Shown here piece after piece: positions 16,457 to 23,884 of a stretch of DNA of 64,000 nucleotides. The DNA comes from Paenibacillus silvae. Its GTDB lineage: Bacteria > Bacillota > Bacilli > Paenibacillales > Paenibacillaceae. Made by a program: the position numbers and the translations under genes. The first letter of the stretch is position 1, and each line of letters starts with the position of its first letter. A model generated the notes under the pieces. The model did no database searches. It saw only the letters and a program-made list of their open reading frames with translations, and had not been told where the DNA came from. The stretch lies in the NCBI RefSeq assembly GCF_014639235.1, contig NZ_BMFU01000001.1, forward strand, positions 930,001 to 994,000, given 5' to 3'.

Positions 16457-16836
16457 CAGAATGGAAGGTCGTCGTCAGAGAGATCGATTGGTTTTCCCTC
16501 ATCTCTGATCTGCGCACTCTCCTGCTGCTCTCCACGCTCCAGGAAGCGCACATTGTCCGCGATAACCTCAGTCACATACACGCGCTTGCCTTCGTTGTTC
16601 TCGTAGTTCCGAACCTGAATGCGGCCCTCTACGGCGCACAAGCGACCTTTGCGCAGGTAGTTGGCGCACGCCTCGGCAGTCTGACGCCATGTCACAACTG
16701 GTATGAAGTCGGTTTCCTTATCACCAAATGGTCTATCAACGGCGAGGTTAAAAGATGCAGTAGCGATACCGTTTGGTGTGTATCTCAGTTCAGGGTCTCG
16801 GGTCAGTCTTCCAATCAAAATCACACGGTTCAACAT
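16456..16836 (-). CDS. ssb: Single-stranded DNA-binding protein
   Basis: 126 residues. The OB-fold begins MLNRVILIGRLTRDPELRYT, with the expected ASFNLAV, VVTWRQTAEACANYLRKG and RVYVTEVIA segments. The acidic tail ends DLSDDDLPF, the tip that contacts host repair and replication proteins. It protects phage ssDNA and works with the ERF protein encoded just upstream. The start is ATG, one base after the ERF stop region. Confidence 0.95.
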   Translation of the reverse strand: MLNRVILIGRLTRDPELRYTPNGIATASFNLAVDRPFGDKETDFIPVVTWRQTAEACANYLRKGRLCAVEGRIQVRNYENNEGKRVYVTEVIADNVRFLERGEQQESAQIRDEGKPIDLSDDDLPF

Positions 16837-16837
16837 G

Positions 16838-17479
16838 TTAAGCAGTCTCCTTTGTGCCCTTCATGGACTTTAGATTTTCGATAAATTCATGTGCCATTTT
16901 CTCTGTTAGCTGAACCAATGACTTTTTATATAGCTTGGCTGTTTGTTTATTGAGGTCTGGTTCTTTATATCCAAGGCCAGTCCATAGCTCCTTAATTTCG
17001 GTAATTTGTTGCTGGTTAATCATTTCGACCAAATCATGCTTGGCTTGGAATGCATCTGGATCATCTTTATCCGTAGCGATGTTGAAAAATTTCAGCATGA
17101 AATATTTCTCTGCGTATGTCAGCGCCTTGCCGACACCCTTTTCACCTGCTATATCCACTCCCTGACCGTACCAAGGGACCATTATTTGTTCTTTTGGATC
17201 ATCTGCATTTATCCATGTCATTGTCATTTCAAGCTCTGTAAAGTAGGTTATGGTTCGTTTGGTGACATTGCCGCTCTGGTCTTTATACTCAATCGGTGAT
17301 TCGTGCAATGTTGGCTTTGTTATCGCAGGAACCAGCAGCAATCCAAGCTCGTCCATTTTCTTCTTCAGCGCCGCCAGTACACGGCTCGAGCCGGTATAGC
17401 TGTACTGCGCGCCTTGATCGGCCTTCTGGAGATACGGAACTTCCTTCCTGACTTCAATTAGCTTCTGGTAAATGTTCAA
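16838..17479 (-). CDS. ERF-family single-strand annealing protein
   Basis: 213 residues. The family signature is clear: QYSYTGSSRVLAALKKKMDE, then VPWYGQGVDIAGEKGVGKAL TYAEKYFMLKFF. ERF proteins anneal complementary ssDNA and promote phage genome circularisation and recombination together with SSB. A TTG at 17,479 with GGAGG nine bases upstream fits better than the ATG at 17,500, which has no ribosome site. Both lie in the previous gene's 3' end. Confidence 0.92.
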   Translation of the reverse strand: MNIYQKLIEVRKEVPYLQKADQGAQYSYTGSSRVLAALKKKMDELGLLLVPAITKPTLHESPIEYKDQSGNVTKRTITYFTELEMTMTWINADDPKEQIMVPWYGQGVDIAGEKGVGKALTYAEKYFMLKFFNIATDKDDPDAFQAKHDLVEMINQQQITEIKELWTGLGYKEPDLNKQTAKLYKKSLVQLTEKMAHEFIENLKSMKGTKETA

Positions 17480-17690
17480 GTACCTCAGCCTCCAGTTCAT
17501 AATCCACGCGAACGCGGCGTATTACGAATCTATGTGGTGCATCTGGACAGTGACGAGTGGTTAACCAGTGTTCCAGATCATCTTGTCTGCTGAATCTCAT
17601 TGCATGCATGTAGTCCTCAGTTGGTTGAGCTACACGATCCAAGTAGTGTCCATCTTTATGCTGTGGGATGTATCTGTATTGTGTAGGCAT
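17454..17690 (-). CDS. Small phage protein before ERF
   Basis: 78 residues (MPTQYRYIPQHKDGHYLDRV ...) from the ATG at 17,690 with AAGGAAG six bases upstream. A hairpin GTGGT-TATTGT-ACCAC (17,709-17,724) precedes the ribosome site. It overlaps the ERF start by 26 bases. Function unknown. Confidence 0.68.
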   Translation of the reverse strand: MPTQYRYIPQHKDGHYLDRVAQPTEDYMHAMRFSRQDDLEHWLTTRHCPDAPHRFVIRRVRVDYELEAEVLEHLPEAN

Positions 17691-17904
17691 TCCATTCTTC
17701 CTTTCGTTGTGGTACAATAACCACGTAATTATTCGACTCGTGTGTTCGATTGGTCGCTGTTGTCGCAGCGGCCCTTTTTCGTTTCACGGCCTTTGCGTAA
17801 TTCCTCAGGTATACATTCAGCAGACTACTGCTCAGCGTTCCCTTTCCCTTCGCAATCTTCGCAAGCATCAGGAACATTCTTGGTTCTGTCGGCTTTACCT
17901 TCAT
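17656..17904 (-). CDS. Alternative frame with ribosome site, doubtful
   Basis: An 82-codon frame (MKVKPTEPRMFLMLAKIAKG ...) with GGAGGTG nine bases before its ATG. It overlaps the 55-codon zinc-type gene by 80 bases and the next gene by 35 bases, and it would run through two leader hairpins. Only one of the two overlapping frames need be real; I favour the other. Confidence 0.35.
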   Translation of the reverse strand: MKVKPTEPRMFLMLAKIAKGKGTLSSSLLNVYLRNYAKAVKRKRAAATTATNRTHESNNYVVIVPQRKEEWNAYTIQIHPTA

Positions 17905-17992
17905 CCTTTTTCACCTCCACAAATCGAATCTCACCTCCCCAACCGTAGTGCTTTAATATGTCGTCCACCGTCTTGAATGTCTGTTGTTTCAC
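17825..17992 (-). CDS. 55-residue protein with CxxCxGxG motif
   Basis: From a GTG that overlaps the upstream TGA (GTGA), it encodes MKQQTFKTVDDILKHYGWGG ... and ends with CEDCEGKGNAEQ. CxxCxGxG is a DnaJ-type zinc-binding half motif. A GAGGAGG lies 13 bases upstream. The coupled start and the Cys motif make it more convincing than the overlapping frame at 17,656-17,904. Confidence 0.5.
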   Translation of the reverse strand: MKQQTFKTVDDILKHYGWGGEIRFVEVKKDEGKADRTKNVPDACEDCEGKGNAEQ

Positions 17993-18219
17993 GCTGTCTT
18001 TCGTTCCTCCTCGATTGCCTGCTGCAGTTCCTTGATCTCTGACTCATATTCCTCAGCAGTCCAGATTTTCACTGGCTCATGACCGTGATAAAATAAGTCA
18101 CGCATCAAATCGTCATAGTCGAAAGCTGGTCTCTTCAACACTCTCCCTGCTTTAGTGGAAACAATGTAATTTTGCATCTGATCTACACTGCTTCTCAGAC
18201 CCTCAGCTGGCATCGTCAT
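17989..18219 (-). CDS. Small acidic phage protein
   Basis: 76 residues (MTMPAEGLRSSVDQMQNYIV ...), acidic helical C-terminus (EEYESEIKELQQAIEEERK). The ATG at 18,219 has GGAGG eight bases upstream and overlaps the previous gene by 17 bases. Function unknown. Confidence 0.65.
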   Translation of the reverse strand: MTMPAEGLRSSVDQMQNYIVSTKAGRVLKRPAFDYDDLMRDLFYHGHEPVKIWTAEEYESEIKELQQAIEEERKTA

Positions 18220-18421
18220 AGCCGCCGCCTCCAATCTTCCGTACGCTGATTGCATACTCGTTGTCTACCGCCTCCAGCATGCAACTCAGGCAATGTCCTT
18301 GCTTGCTGCTGCCGCTGTATACTTCGTACTCTGCTGGCTTGTTGCAGCCGCATGTTGTTGCAGGGTTAACGATGGGGATCACGTTGTTACTGTTCTTGCG
18401 GATCAGTTTAAGGTTAGGCAT
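18203..18421 (-). CDS. Small Cys-rich phage protein
   Basis: 72 residues. CGC near residue 24 and CLSC near residue 44 suggest one zinc site in the middle of the protein (TTCGCNKPAEYEVYSG ... GHCLSCMLEAV). AAGGAGCTG precedes the ATG. Function unknown. Confidence 0.68.
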   Translation of the reverse strand: MPNLKLIRKNSNNVIPIVNPATTCGCNKPAEYEVYSGSSKQGHCLSCMLEAVDNEYAISVRKIGGGGYDDAS

Positions 18422-18539
18422 CTTTTTTCAGCTCCTTCATCTTGTTGAGGTAGTCCAGCTTTTTGAGCTTCCCAAGTGCTGCGAGCACTTCCCTTCGGCG
18501 CGCTTCCGTTTCTGCTGTTGTGACCATCGTTACTCGCAT
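18414..18539 (-). CDS. 41-residue helical basic phage peptide
   Basis: MRVTMVTTAETEARRREVLA followed by a Lys-rich helix ending KELKKDA. AAAGGTGG lies seven bases before the ATG at 18,539, and the stop overlaps the next start. The upstream extension to 18,605 lacks a ribosome site. Confidence 0.6.
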   Translation of the reverse strand: MRVTMVTTAETEARRREVLAALGKLKKLDYLNKMKELKKDA

Positions 18540-18611
18540 ATACTCGCCACCTTTCGCTAAATTGTGTACAATATATTGAGTTTGCTGATTTATACATATC
18601 TGCATGTTGTG

Positions 18612-19379
18612 TTATGCGCCGGGTTTCAACTTATTAAGGAAGTACATTTGTCCTCGTCCAGTAACAACCGTTGTTTTCGAGATTTTCGGGTCCTTATCAG
18701 GTCTGTTCATCACTGTTGTCTTGACTTCGAACAGTTTCAGGTCCATTGCCCGTTGGGTTGGCATGTTCCAGTGTTCGCCATGTTTACCAAGGTATCCATT
18801 CTCGCGGAACCATTTGAACAATCTGTTCTGACCAATGTCTACACCGTTTTGCTTCAACATCTTGGCGAGGTTTGCAACCAGGATGCAATCGCTCGATGCT
18901 TGGAGAGATTCAGCGAACAGTACCTTTGGCTTGTCCAGTTGGATTTGTTGTTCAAGCACTCGCCGTGCTTCCTGTTCTTCTTTTAAAGTCTGACCGAGTT
19001 TGATGAGGAAATCAGGATCAGTGACAACTTTTTCAATGGTGCTTTCTGTCATGTATGCGCCATGTTTTCTGATGGATGGGATTACTTCGTGCGTGATCCA
19101 GCGTTTAAATTGTTTAGCTTCAGGTTTTCGGCTGCCAAGAATTAACGTGTATAGTCCTGGTTCATTTACTGAGTACATCTCTTGTCGTTTACCAGCGGAA
19201 TCAACGAGTGGAGTTAAACTCCGTTCGTCTGAATCCAACCTTTCAACAGCACGACGAACATCTGATATTTCAAGAACATTGCAAACATCCTTAGCAACAA
19301 ACCAAGGTTCGTTGTTTATCATCACTGTTTTTACTTCATGTGACCCGTAATTAAAAGCTGCTACATTGTTCATTTTCAT
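18612..19379 (-). CDS. Phage antirepressor (BRO-N plus KilA-C domains)
   Basis: 255 residues. Residues 1-110 form a BRO-N/Prophage-antirepressor domain (EVKTVMINNEPWFVAKDVCN, then GLYTLILGSRKPEAKQFKRW). A coiled linker follows, then the C-terminal KilAC/ANT domain (ANLAKMLKQNGVDIGQNRLF KWFRENGYL). Such proteins relieve repressor binding on induction. It is the second gene of the rightward (minus-strand) early operon after the Cro-like gene. Confidence 0.92.
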   Translation of the reverse strand: MKMNNVAAFNYGSHEVKTVMINNEPWFVAKDVCNVLEISDVRRAVERLDSDERSLTPLVDSAGKRQEMYSVNEPGLYTLILGSRKPEAKQFKRWITHEVIPSIRKHGAYMTESTIEKVVTDPDFLIKLGQTLKEEQEARRVLEQQIQLDKPKVLFAESLQASSDCILVANLAKMLKQNGVDIGQNRLFKWFRENGYLGKHGEHWNMPTQRAMDLKLFEVKTTVMNRPDKDPKISKTTVVTGRGQMYFLNKLKPGA

Positions 19380-19405
19380 TCACTCCTTAGTTTAGTAAGT
19401 TTTGA

Positions 19406-19609
19406 TCACGAAGCGCGATCAATTTGAGTAAAAAAAATCTCGTCTACTGTTCTGTTAAAGTGCCTCGATAGCTTCATTTGAAGTTCTCTTCGAGGAAAAC
19501 GATGACCATTCTCAATCATGGCATAAGTGCTTTTAGGAATTCCAATCTCTTTTGCCATTTCTCCTTGAGAGCGGTCACCTCGTAATTGAACCAATACTTC
19601 GTTCTTCAT
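19406..19609 (-). CDS. Cro-like XRE-family regulator
   Basis: 67 residues. The helix-turn-helix is SQGEMAKEIGIPKSTYAMIE NGHRFP. The ATG at 19,609 has AAGGAGG six bases upstream. It is transcribed divergently from the CI-like gene across the operator region. The last codons include a fifth, degenerate operator-like sequence (19,406-19,418). Cro-type proteins shut off repressor transcription during lytic growth. Confidence 0.9.
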   Translation of the reverse strand: MKNEVLVQLRGDRSQGEMAKEIGIPKSTYAMIENGHRFPRRELQMKLSRHFNRTVDEIFFTQIDRAS

Positions 19610-19626
19610 GAGCGACCTCCTTTCAG

Positions 19627-19733
19627 TCACGAAGTGTGACCGGGTTATGTCCTCATAATACACTCACGAAATGTGATTGTCAACAAATAAATTCACATTT
19701 TGTGACCAAAATTATAATGTTCACGAAATGTGA
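19627..19733. promoter_or_regulatory. CI/Cro operators, TCACGAAATGTGA palindromes
   Basis: Four 13-bp dyads with TCAC/GTGA arms lie at 19,627-19,639, 19,664-19,676, 19,693-19,705 and 19,721-19,733; two are identical. A weaker copy is at 19,406-19,418. The second lies between the -35 and -10 of the early promoter. The third lies just upstream of the -10 (TATAAT, 19,713-19,718) of the repressor promoter, and the fourth just downstream of it. This is a classical genetic-switch layout. Confidence 0.9.
19655..19683 (-). promoter_or_regulatory. Early lytic promoter (PR-like)
   Basis: Minus strand: -35 TTGACA at 19,683-19,678 and -10 TATTAT at 19,660-19,655, with a 17-bp spacer containing one full operator (19,664-19,676). 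It should drive the Cro-like gene and the early operon and be blocked by repressor. Confidence 0.88.
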
Positions 19734-19762
19734 TATATAATATCTTATTGGAGGTGGATATT

Positions 19763-20137
19763 TTGAAGTCATTTGGCGAAAGACTCTCTTACCTAAGAAA
19801 CAAAAAAGGGTTATCGCAAGAAGAACTCGCAAAAGTATTCAAAATAGGAAAGTCAACGTTGGGAATGTATGAAACGAATAAGAGAGAGCCAAAACATGAC
19901 ATGACTGCCAGGATAGCAGAGTATTTCAATGTCTCCATTGATTGGCTTACAACTGGGAAGAATGAAAAGTCAGAGAGCGAACTCGCTCTCCCGGAAGAAG
20001 TTGTTTCAAATGTTATTAGAGAAGCAGAGGAACACTATGGAGTTAACCTTCGGGATGATCCAGTTGTTGAGTCGGCTGTGCGTGATTTGATAAATAATCT
20101 TGCCAAGATGAAGAAATCTTCTCAGACAAAAGATTGA
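19763..20137 (+). CDS. CI-like XRE-family prophage repressor
   Basis: 124 residues from a TTG at 19,763 with GGAGGTGG five bases upstream. The N-terminal helix-turn-helix is SQEELAKVFKIGKSTLGMYE TNKREP. It lacks the S24 peptidase domain of LexA-cleavable repressors, so induction must be by the antirepressor, a protease or another route. It should bind the TCAC...GTGA operators and keep the prophage silent. Confidence 0.88.
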   Translation: MKSFGERLSYLRNKKGLSQEELAKVFKIGKSTLGMYETNKREPKHDMTARIAEYFNVSIDWLTTGKNEKSESELALPEEVVSNVIREAEEHYGVNLRDDPVVESAVRDLINNLAKMKKSSQTKD

Positions 20138-20293
20138 TTAGTCCATGCTCGTCATCAGATACACACGTTCTATCTAAAATTACTTTTGCAGATTCCAACA
20201 ACCGATCGTCCATACGATCACAACCCCTTTAGTGTTTAGTATCATCGAGTTTTTTGCGTTAATTTAATAATAACATATGAACACATACTATTA

Positions 20294-20305
20294 GAACACA
20301 TGTTC
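20294..20305. promoter_or_regulatory. LexA (SOS) box-like palindrome
   Basis: GAACACATGTTC matches the Firmicute LexA consensus GAACN4GTTC. A second GAACACAT half site lies about 16 bp upstream (from 20,280). It is 38 bp before the start of the small helix-turn-helix gene, which may therefore respond to DNA damage. Confidence 0.6.
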
Positions 20306-20342
20306 TATTTTTGAGTAAAAAAAATAGTAAGGTGGCAGTGTG

Positions 20343-20558
20343 ATGGAGTACGTACCCGTCCGCTGTCGTATTCCCGTGTTGCTCAAACAGATTGGAAAGA
20401 ATCAACAATGGTTAGCTGATCGAACAGGCCTTGGGAAACAAAGGATTTCAGATATTGTACACTTGAGAATGGATAATATCTCAATCCAAAGGGCCGCGTT
20501 AATCGCTTATCATCTTGATTGCACGATTGATGATCTGTGGGTGTGGGAATGGCGGTAG
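20343..20558 (+). CDS. Small XRE-family helix-turn-helix regulator
   Basis: 71 residues. The helix-turn-helix is NQQWLADRTGLGKQRISDIV, and the end (LDCTIDDLWVWE) is typical of stand-alone Cro/C1 regulators. The ATG at 20,343 follows AAGGTGG by seven bases. The LexA-like box lies upstream, and its product may feed DNA-damage signals into the switch. Confidence 0.82.
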   Translation: MEYVPVRCRIPVLLKQIGKNQQWLADRTGLGKQRISDIVHLRMDNISIQRAALIAYHLDCTIDDLWVWEWR

Positions 20559-20560
20559 CA

Positions 20561-20608
20561 GAGTAGCAGTCCGCTACTCTCGGGTAAAAGTACCAACTGA
20601 TTGGTACT
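20561..20608 (+). terminator. Two consecutive hairpins after the regulator
   Basis: GAGTAGC/GCTACTC (20,561-20,579) and AGTACCAA/TTGGTACT with loop CTGA (20,589-20,608) follow the regulator stop. Neither has a good T-run, so they are structural or weak terminators. The rest of the 20,609-20,743 gap holds no gene. Confidence 0.45.
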
Positions 20609-20743
20609 GACAGATACATTAAATTGCTTTATCTGTACTCCACCAACTGATTGAAATAAATATAGCAAACCTTACATGTCAAATGCTGTCGAATTGCGGA
20701 GCAAATCAGCACCTTAAATGGTGTTAAACCCCTCTTGACAGTG

Positions 20744-21082
20744 TCAATGTGTGAATTTTTTTCGAACATGCACGCGACTTCCATCGACAAAGTATATCCA
20801 AGTACCTTTATCAGTTCCTTCTTTACTCTTAATTTTGGTTGTATTGACGATGGTTGATCGATCCATAGATTCAAATCCAAACGGTCTGTATGCCATATCT
20901 GCGTCTTTCATCAGATGAATCGCTATAAATGAACCTTTTTCTGTGTGGAAGGCCAGTGTACGCCCTGCATTGCCGCTGATCTGCCAGGGTTCGATGAAAT
21001 TAACGTCTTCCTCCAGCGAAAATAGAACGAAATCTGAATCATCGTCCTGTCTTCCATGCATTTTAATGCCTATGATATCCAA
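20744..21082 (-). CDS. LytTR-domain DNA-binding protein
   Basis: 112 residues from a TTG with AAGGGGG upstream. The C-terminal half (RSTIVNTTKIKSKEG ... WIYFVDGSRVHVRKKF) is a LytTR-like DNA-binding fold without receiver domain. Such short stand-alone LytTR proteins are common in Paenibacillus. A 14-bp palindrome CTATGTATACATAG (21,102-21,115) lies 20 bp upstream and may be its own operator. Confidence 0.75.
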   Translation of the reverse strand: MDIIGIKMHGRQDDDSDFVLFSLEEDVNFIEPWQISGNAGRTLAFHTEKGSFIAIHLMKDADMAYRPFGFESMDRSTIVNTTKIKSKEGTDKGTWIYFVDGSRVHVRKKFTH

Positions 21083-21101
21083 TGCTGCTCCCCCTTACAT
21101 T

Positions 21102-21115
21102 CTATGTATACATAG
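21102..21115. promoter_or_regulatory. 14-bp palindrome before LytTR gene
   Basis: CTATGTATACATAG is a perfect palindrome about 20 bp before the TTG start of the LytTR gene. It is a candidate autoregulatory operator. Confidence 0.45.
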
Positions 21116-21241
21116 TAATATAAGAAAGTCATGGAAGCATCGGGCAAAATATACCATGGCAATAACGGGAAATGATATAATAAGCTGGCATACATATAGA
21201 AAAATACCGCAACCGATGCGGAAATAACGAGGAGAATAGTA

Positions 21242-21892
21242 ATGAAAAAGAAATTGGCTATTATTTTATTCGCAAGTTTGATGTTTGTGAGTGGTGTAAG
21301 TGCCGCTAGTCTGTGGGGTACATACAAAGGTAACGAAATAGTGAGGGTATTATTTAATGGTAACGTAGTTAGATATAAGGATGTTCCTGCTATTAGTCTT
21401 AATGGGCGAGTAATGATCCCTGTTTCTATGTTAAAAGATGTTGGTGTATCTTATACTTGGGATCAAATTAACAAAACAATAATTTTAACTTCTTCCACAG
21501 GTCAAACACAAACGTATTATCCGCCTGTAACCAGCACTCCGCAACAGCCAGTAATCAATAACAATGTATCTATTAAATCGTCTGAGTTAAAGTTGTACTC
21601 TAACGATGGAAAAACATTTTTAGGTACATTATCAACAAATACTTATGATCTTGATTCTATATTTAACAAGTATGGAACATATGGCAGTTCATACTCATTA
21701 AACAGTATTACAAACAATTACGGTACGTATGGAAGTGACTACTCCATTGAAAGTGCATATAACAAATATGCTACCAAGCCACCAATTCTTACTTATAAAG
21801 GAGAAACAATTTTCTATGTTACAATGAATAAAAACATAAAAAATTCAATTACACCGCAACAATTATATGACTTCGCTACTTCATTAGAGTAA
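21242..21892 (+). CDS. Secreted protein with copper-amine-oxidase-N-like domain
   Basis: 216 residues. Signal peptide at 1-22 (KKKLAIILFASLMFVSGVSA), then a stalk domain (YKDVPAISLNGRVMIPVSML), a Pro-rich linker, and three copies of a NKYGTYGSSYS / NNYGTYGSDYS / NKYATKPPI repeat. The repeat family is frequent in secreted Firmicute proteins of unknown function. It is the last gene before the sigK attachment end, on the opposite strand to the phage genes, so it may be a lysogeny-expressed cargo gene. GAGGAG precedes the ATG. Confidence 0.82.
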   Translation: MKKKLAIILFASLMFVSGVSAASLWGTYKGNEIVRVLFNGNVVRYKDVPAISLNGRVMIPVSMLKDVGVSYTWDQINKTIILTSSTGQTQTYYPPVTSTPQQPVINNNVSIKSSELKLYSNDGKTFLGTLSTNTYDLDSIFNKYGTYGSSYSLNSITNNYGTYGSDYSIESAYNKYATKPPILTYKGETIFYVTMNKNIKNSITPQQLYDFATSLE

Positions 21893-21896
21893 ACAC

Positions 21897-21917
21897 GCAC
21901 CCTCCGGGGTGCTTTTT
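21897..21917 (+). terminator. Intrinsic terminator
   Basis: GCACCC-TCCG-GGGTGC followed by TTTTT directly after the secreted-protein gene. Confidence 0.9.
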
Positions 21918-21947
21918 CATGCTCACTAGCACCCCTAACGCAATTGG

Positions 21948-22093
21948 GATTTCGTTTTCAATACATCTCGCGGCAAAAGTAGCCAGCTTTGTGCCTTTGC
22001 CTTGCTGGAAGCTTTCGATGGCTTTGATCAAACCGATGGTTCCAATCGAAATCAGGTCCTCCTGATCTTCGCCGGTATTGTCAAACTTCTTGA
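21948..22093 (-). pseudogene. sigK: sigK internal segment (codons 68-114)
   Basis: Minus strand reads KFDNTGEDQEDLISIGTIGL and continues to CIENEI, the region-2 core of sporulation sigma factor K. It starts at the TCAAGA crossover (22,093-22,088) and ends at Ile (21,950-21,948), after which the frame continues into unrelated phage sequence. It supplies the middle of SigK after excision of the 32-kb element. The rest of sigK (regions 3 and 4, about 119 codons) is absent from the window. SigK directs late mother-cell gene expression during sporulation. Confidence 0.93.
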
Positions 22094-23712
22094 TGTTGTG
22101 TACGTGAAACAAGGTTAATATATGAATTATCTTGCAATGTAAATTTATTGCCTAAGTAGCCAATGCACGATATGGAAAAGCGATTCTTATCCTTTTCATG
22201 AGTTATAATAATTTCGTCAATTAACTTGTCAACAATAAACCTTTTATCTTCATTGGATAAATTCAACTCCATGAATTTTTTATATTCTTTAGCCAAATTT
22301 ATGAGTTGCTCTTGCGTTACCTCATGTTTATTTCTTGCATTTAGTTTAGATTGGATTTTGTCATGTTCGCTCTGTATTTTGGCCTTCTCCTTATCTAATT
22401 GGCTAATATCCATATCCAGTTCTTCTTCGTTTATAATTCCCTTTCGAAACATAAGCTTAATCTTAGTACGTTCATCTTCTTTGCTTTTTAATTGTCGGGC
22501 ATATTCGGCAACAAGATCTTTTAAATTATCATCTGGTGAATTAGATGTAGACTTTAGTCTGGATATGATTTCATCTGGATTATTCAAGAGTTTGATTATA
22601 ATATTCCATACAAAATCATCAAGTATATCTGTACGCAAAGTTGGAACGGGACATTTATGAACTGATTCTCCAAACTTTCTTGGATATTTTCCCGAACAGC
22701 GATATATGGGGTAAGTCACTTTTTCGCCTTGTTTTTTTGAGTTGTATGTTGTCGACTCCCATCTTCTACCACAGTGACCACAACGCATAAGGGATTTGAG
22801 AAGATATGCGTGTTTGACATTTCCACCTTTGCGGGTCAAATTTTTACCTCTTTGGATTTGAGCTAAATTAAACAATTCTTCATTAATTATAAATGGAACA
22901 TTAACTTGAATCCATTCCGTTTCAGCTCTAATCTTGTATGTTTTTTTCGTTCTCCCCTTGGCGGTCTTTTGCCCTTTTAACTTTCTGGTTTCACGCTTAT
23001 TGTAAAAATATTTACCAATATAAATTTGAGAAGTGAGTATTCTAGATATCGAACTTGCATTCCAGGCTTTACTTTCTGCTCTCTTTGGGATAGCGCCAAG
23101 CTTAGAAAGTTCTTCTCCTATCTCTCTTAAAGTTTTTCCATCATGTACATACCATTGATATATCAGATGAACAAACTTTGCTTCTTCTTGGTTTATAGTT
23201 AGTTCTCCATTAAAAAGGTTGTATCCATATGGAGCTACTCGCATCGGCATAATTTTTCCTTCTTTTTCTACTGCTCTAATTCTTCCTCGTACTGTTCTTT
23301 TTTTGATTAACTGCAACTCATATTGAGCAATGGATGACATCATATTGAAAAACAGTTGCCCTTCAGGTGTTGTAAGGTATTCAGTATCTACAAATATAAG
23401 TTCTACATCATTCTTTTCAAGCTCACGACATATTATCAACTTATCAGTTAAATCCCTTGTAAGTCTGTCGGGATGAGTTACAATCAATTTCTTTATCTTT
23501 TTATCTTTTACATCTTGCATTAACTCATTTAATGCTGGTCTATCTATGTCTTCCCCAGTAAAGCCAGATTCAACATATTCCTTAATCTCTTCCCTTGAGA
23601 TGTTTAAGCTCTTAGCTTTCTTGTAACATAGCTCAAGCTGTCCCTCTAAACTTGTTCCTTCAGATGCTTGCATTCCGGTGGACACACGTGGATAGACTGC
23701 GACATGTCTCAA
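22081..23712 (-). CDS. Large serine recombinase, probable sigK-element excisionase
   Basis: 543 residues from a TTG at 23,712 with GGAGGTGA seven bases upstream. The N-terminal resolvase domain starts HVAVYPRVSTGMQASEGTSL, with the nucleophile Ser in RVST and Arg residues in HPDRLTRD. The recombinase domain follows (APYGYNL ... SRILTSQIYIGKYFYNKRET), then a zinc ribbon (CGHCGRRW ... YRCSG) and a coiled coil. It corresponds in role to SpoIVCA of B. subtilis. The last five codons, through the TGA, lie in sigK sequence across the crossover point. In the excised circle the frame would instead continue for 47 codons (54,567-54,426). Confidence 0.95.
   Translation of the reverse strand: MRHVAVYPRVSTGMQASEGTSLEGQLELCYKKAKSLNISREEIKEYVESGFTGEDIDRPALNELMQDVKDKKIKKLIVTHPDRLTRDLTDKLIICRELEKNDVELIFVDTEYLTTPEGQLFFNMMSSIAQYELQLIKKRTVRGRIRAVEKEGKIMPMRVAPYGYNLFNGELTINQEEAKFVHLIYQWYVHDGKTLREIGEELSKLGAIPKRAESKAWNASSISRILTSQIYIGKYFYNKRETRKLKGQKTAKGRTKKTYKIRAETEWIQVNVPFIINEELFNLAQIQRGKNLTRKGGNVKHAYLLKSLMRCGHCGRRWESTTYNSKKQGEKVTYPIYRCSGKYPRKFGESVHKCPVPTLRTDILDDFVWNIIIKLLNNPDEIISRLKSTSNSPDDNLKDLVAEYARQLKSKEDERTKIKLMFRKGIINEEELDMDISQLDKEKAKIQSEHDKIQSKLNARNKHEVTQEQLINLAKEYKKFMELNLSNEDKRFIVDKLIDEIIITHEKDKNRFSISCIGYLGNKFTLQDNSYINLVSRTQHQEV
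22094..22115 (-). other. Attachment-site arm, recombinase side
   Basis: The 22 bases next to the TCAAGA core, on the minus strand from ACCTTGTTT to ACAACA, match the reverse complement of the arm at 54,546-54,567 in 17 of 22 positions. Together they would flank the core in the excised circle, as in large-serine-recombinase attP sites. Confidence 0.85.
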
Positions 23713-23758
23713 TACTGACTCACCTCCATACAGAGTAAAATAGAATGACAAAAGGTGG

Positions 23759-23884
23759 CTATTCGCCACCCTCATCGATTTGTTGATTCTGAAACATTTT
23801 GTCGATAATGTAATCAATGGCTTGATGTAGTGGTTCATCGTTATAGTATGTATTTTGCATAATTTCTTCATTTGGAACATACAC
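23759..23884 (-). CDS. Small protein upstream of the serine recombinase
   Basis: 41 residues from a GTG at 23,884 (VYVPNEEIMQNTYYNDEPLH ... DYIIDKMFQNQQIDEGGE) with AGAGG eight bases upstream. A similar small gene precedes the second serine recombinase (33,671-33,841), so these may be paired accessory factors. It could also start at TTG 23,947, but no ribosome site supports that. Confidence 0.6.
   Translation of the reverse strand: MYVPNEEIMQNTYYNDEPLHQAIDYIIDKMFQNQQIDEGGE

Larger units (their letters stand above)
1..21950 (-). mobile_element. Prophage, right-hand part (early and packaging genes), inserted in sigK
   Basis: Nearly every gene from the portal to the Cro-like gene lies on the minus strand in normal phage order: switch, recombination and replication genes, late activator, terminases, portal. 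The right end is set at about 21,950, where homology to SigK stops after Glu-Asn-Glu-Ile. The left end, other virion genes, lysis genes and integrase lie outside the window. B. subtilis skin is inserted at the equivalent ENEI codons, which supports this as a true attachment end. The boundary is inferred from loss of sigK homology; no attachment repeat can be checked here. Confidence 0.8.

Noticed and set aside
20132..20212. Minus-strand 56-codon frame starting MDDRLLESAKVIL near 20,212, antisense to the repressor end
   Set aside because: AAGGGG lies ten bases upstream, but it runs antisense through the repressor C-terminus and has no relation to known small phage proteins; kept out for lack of support.
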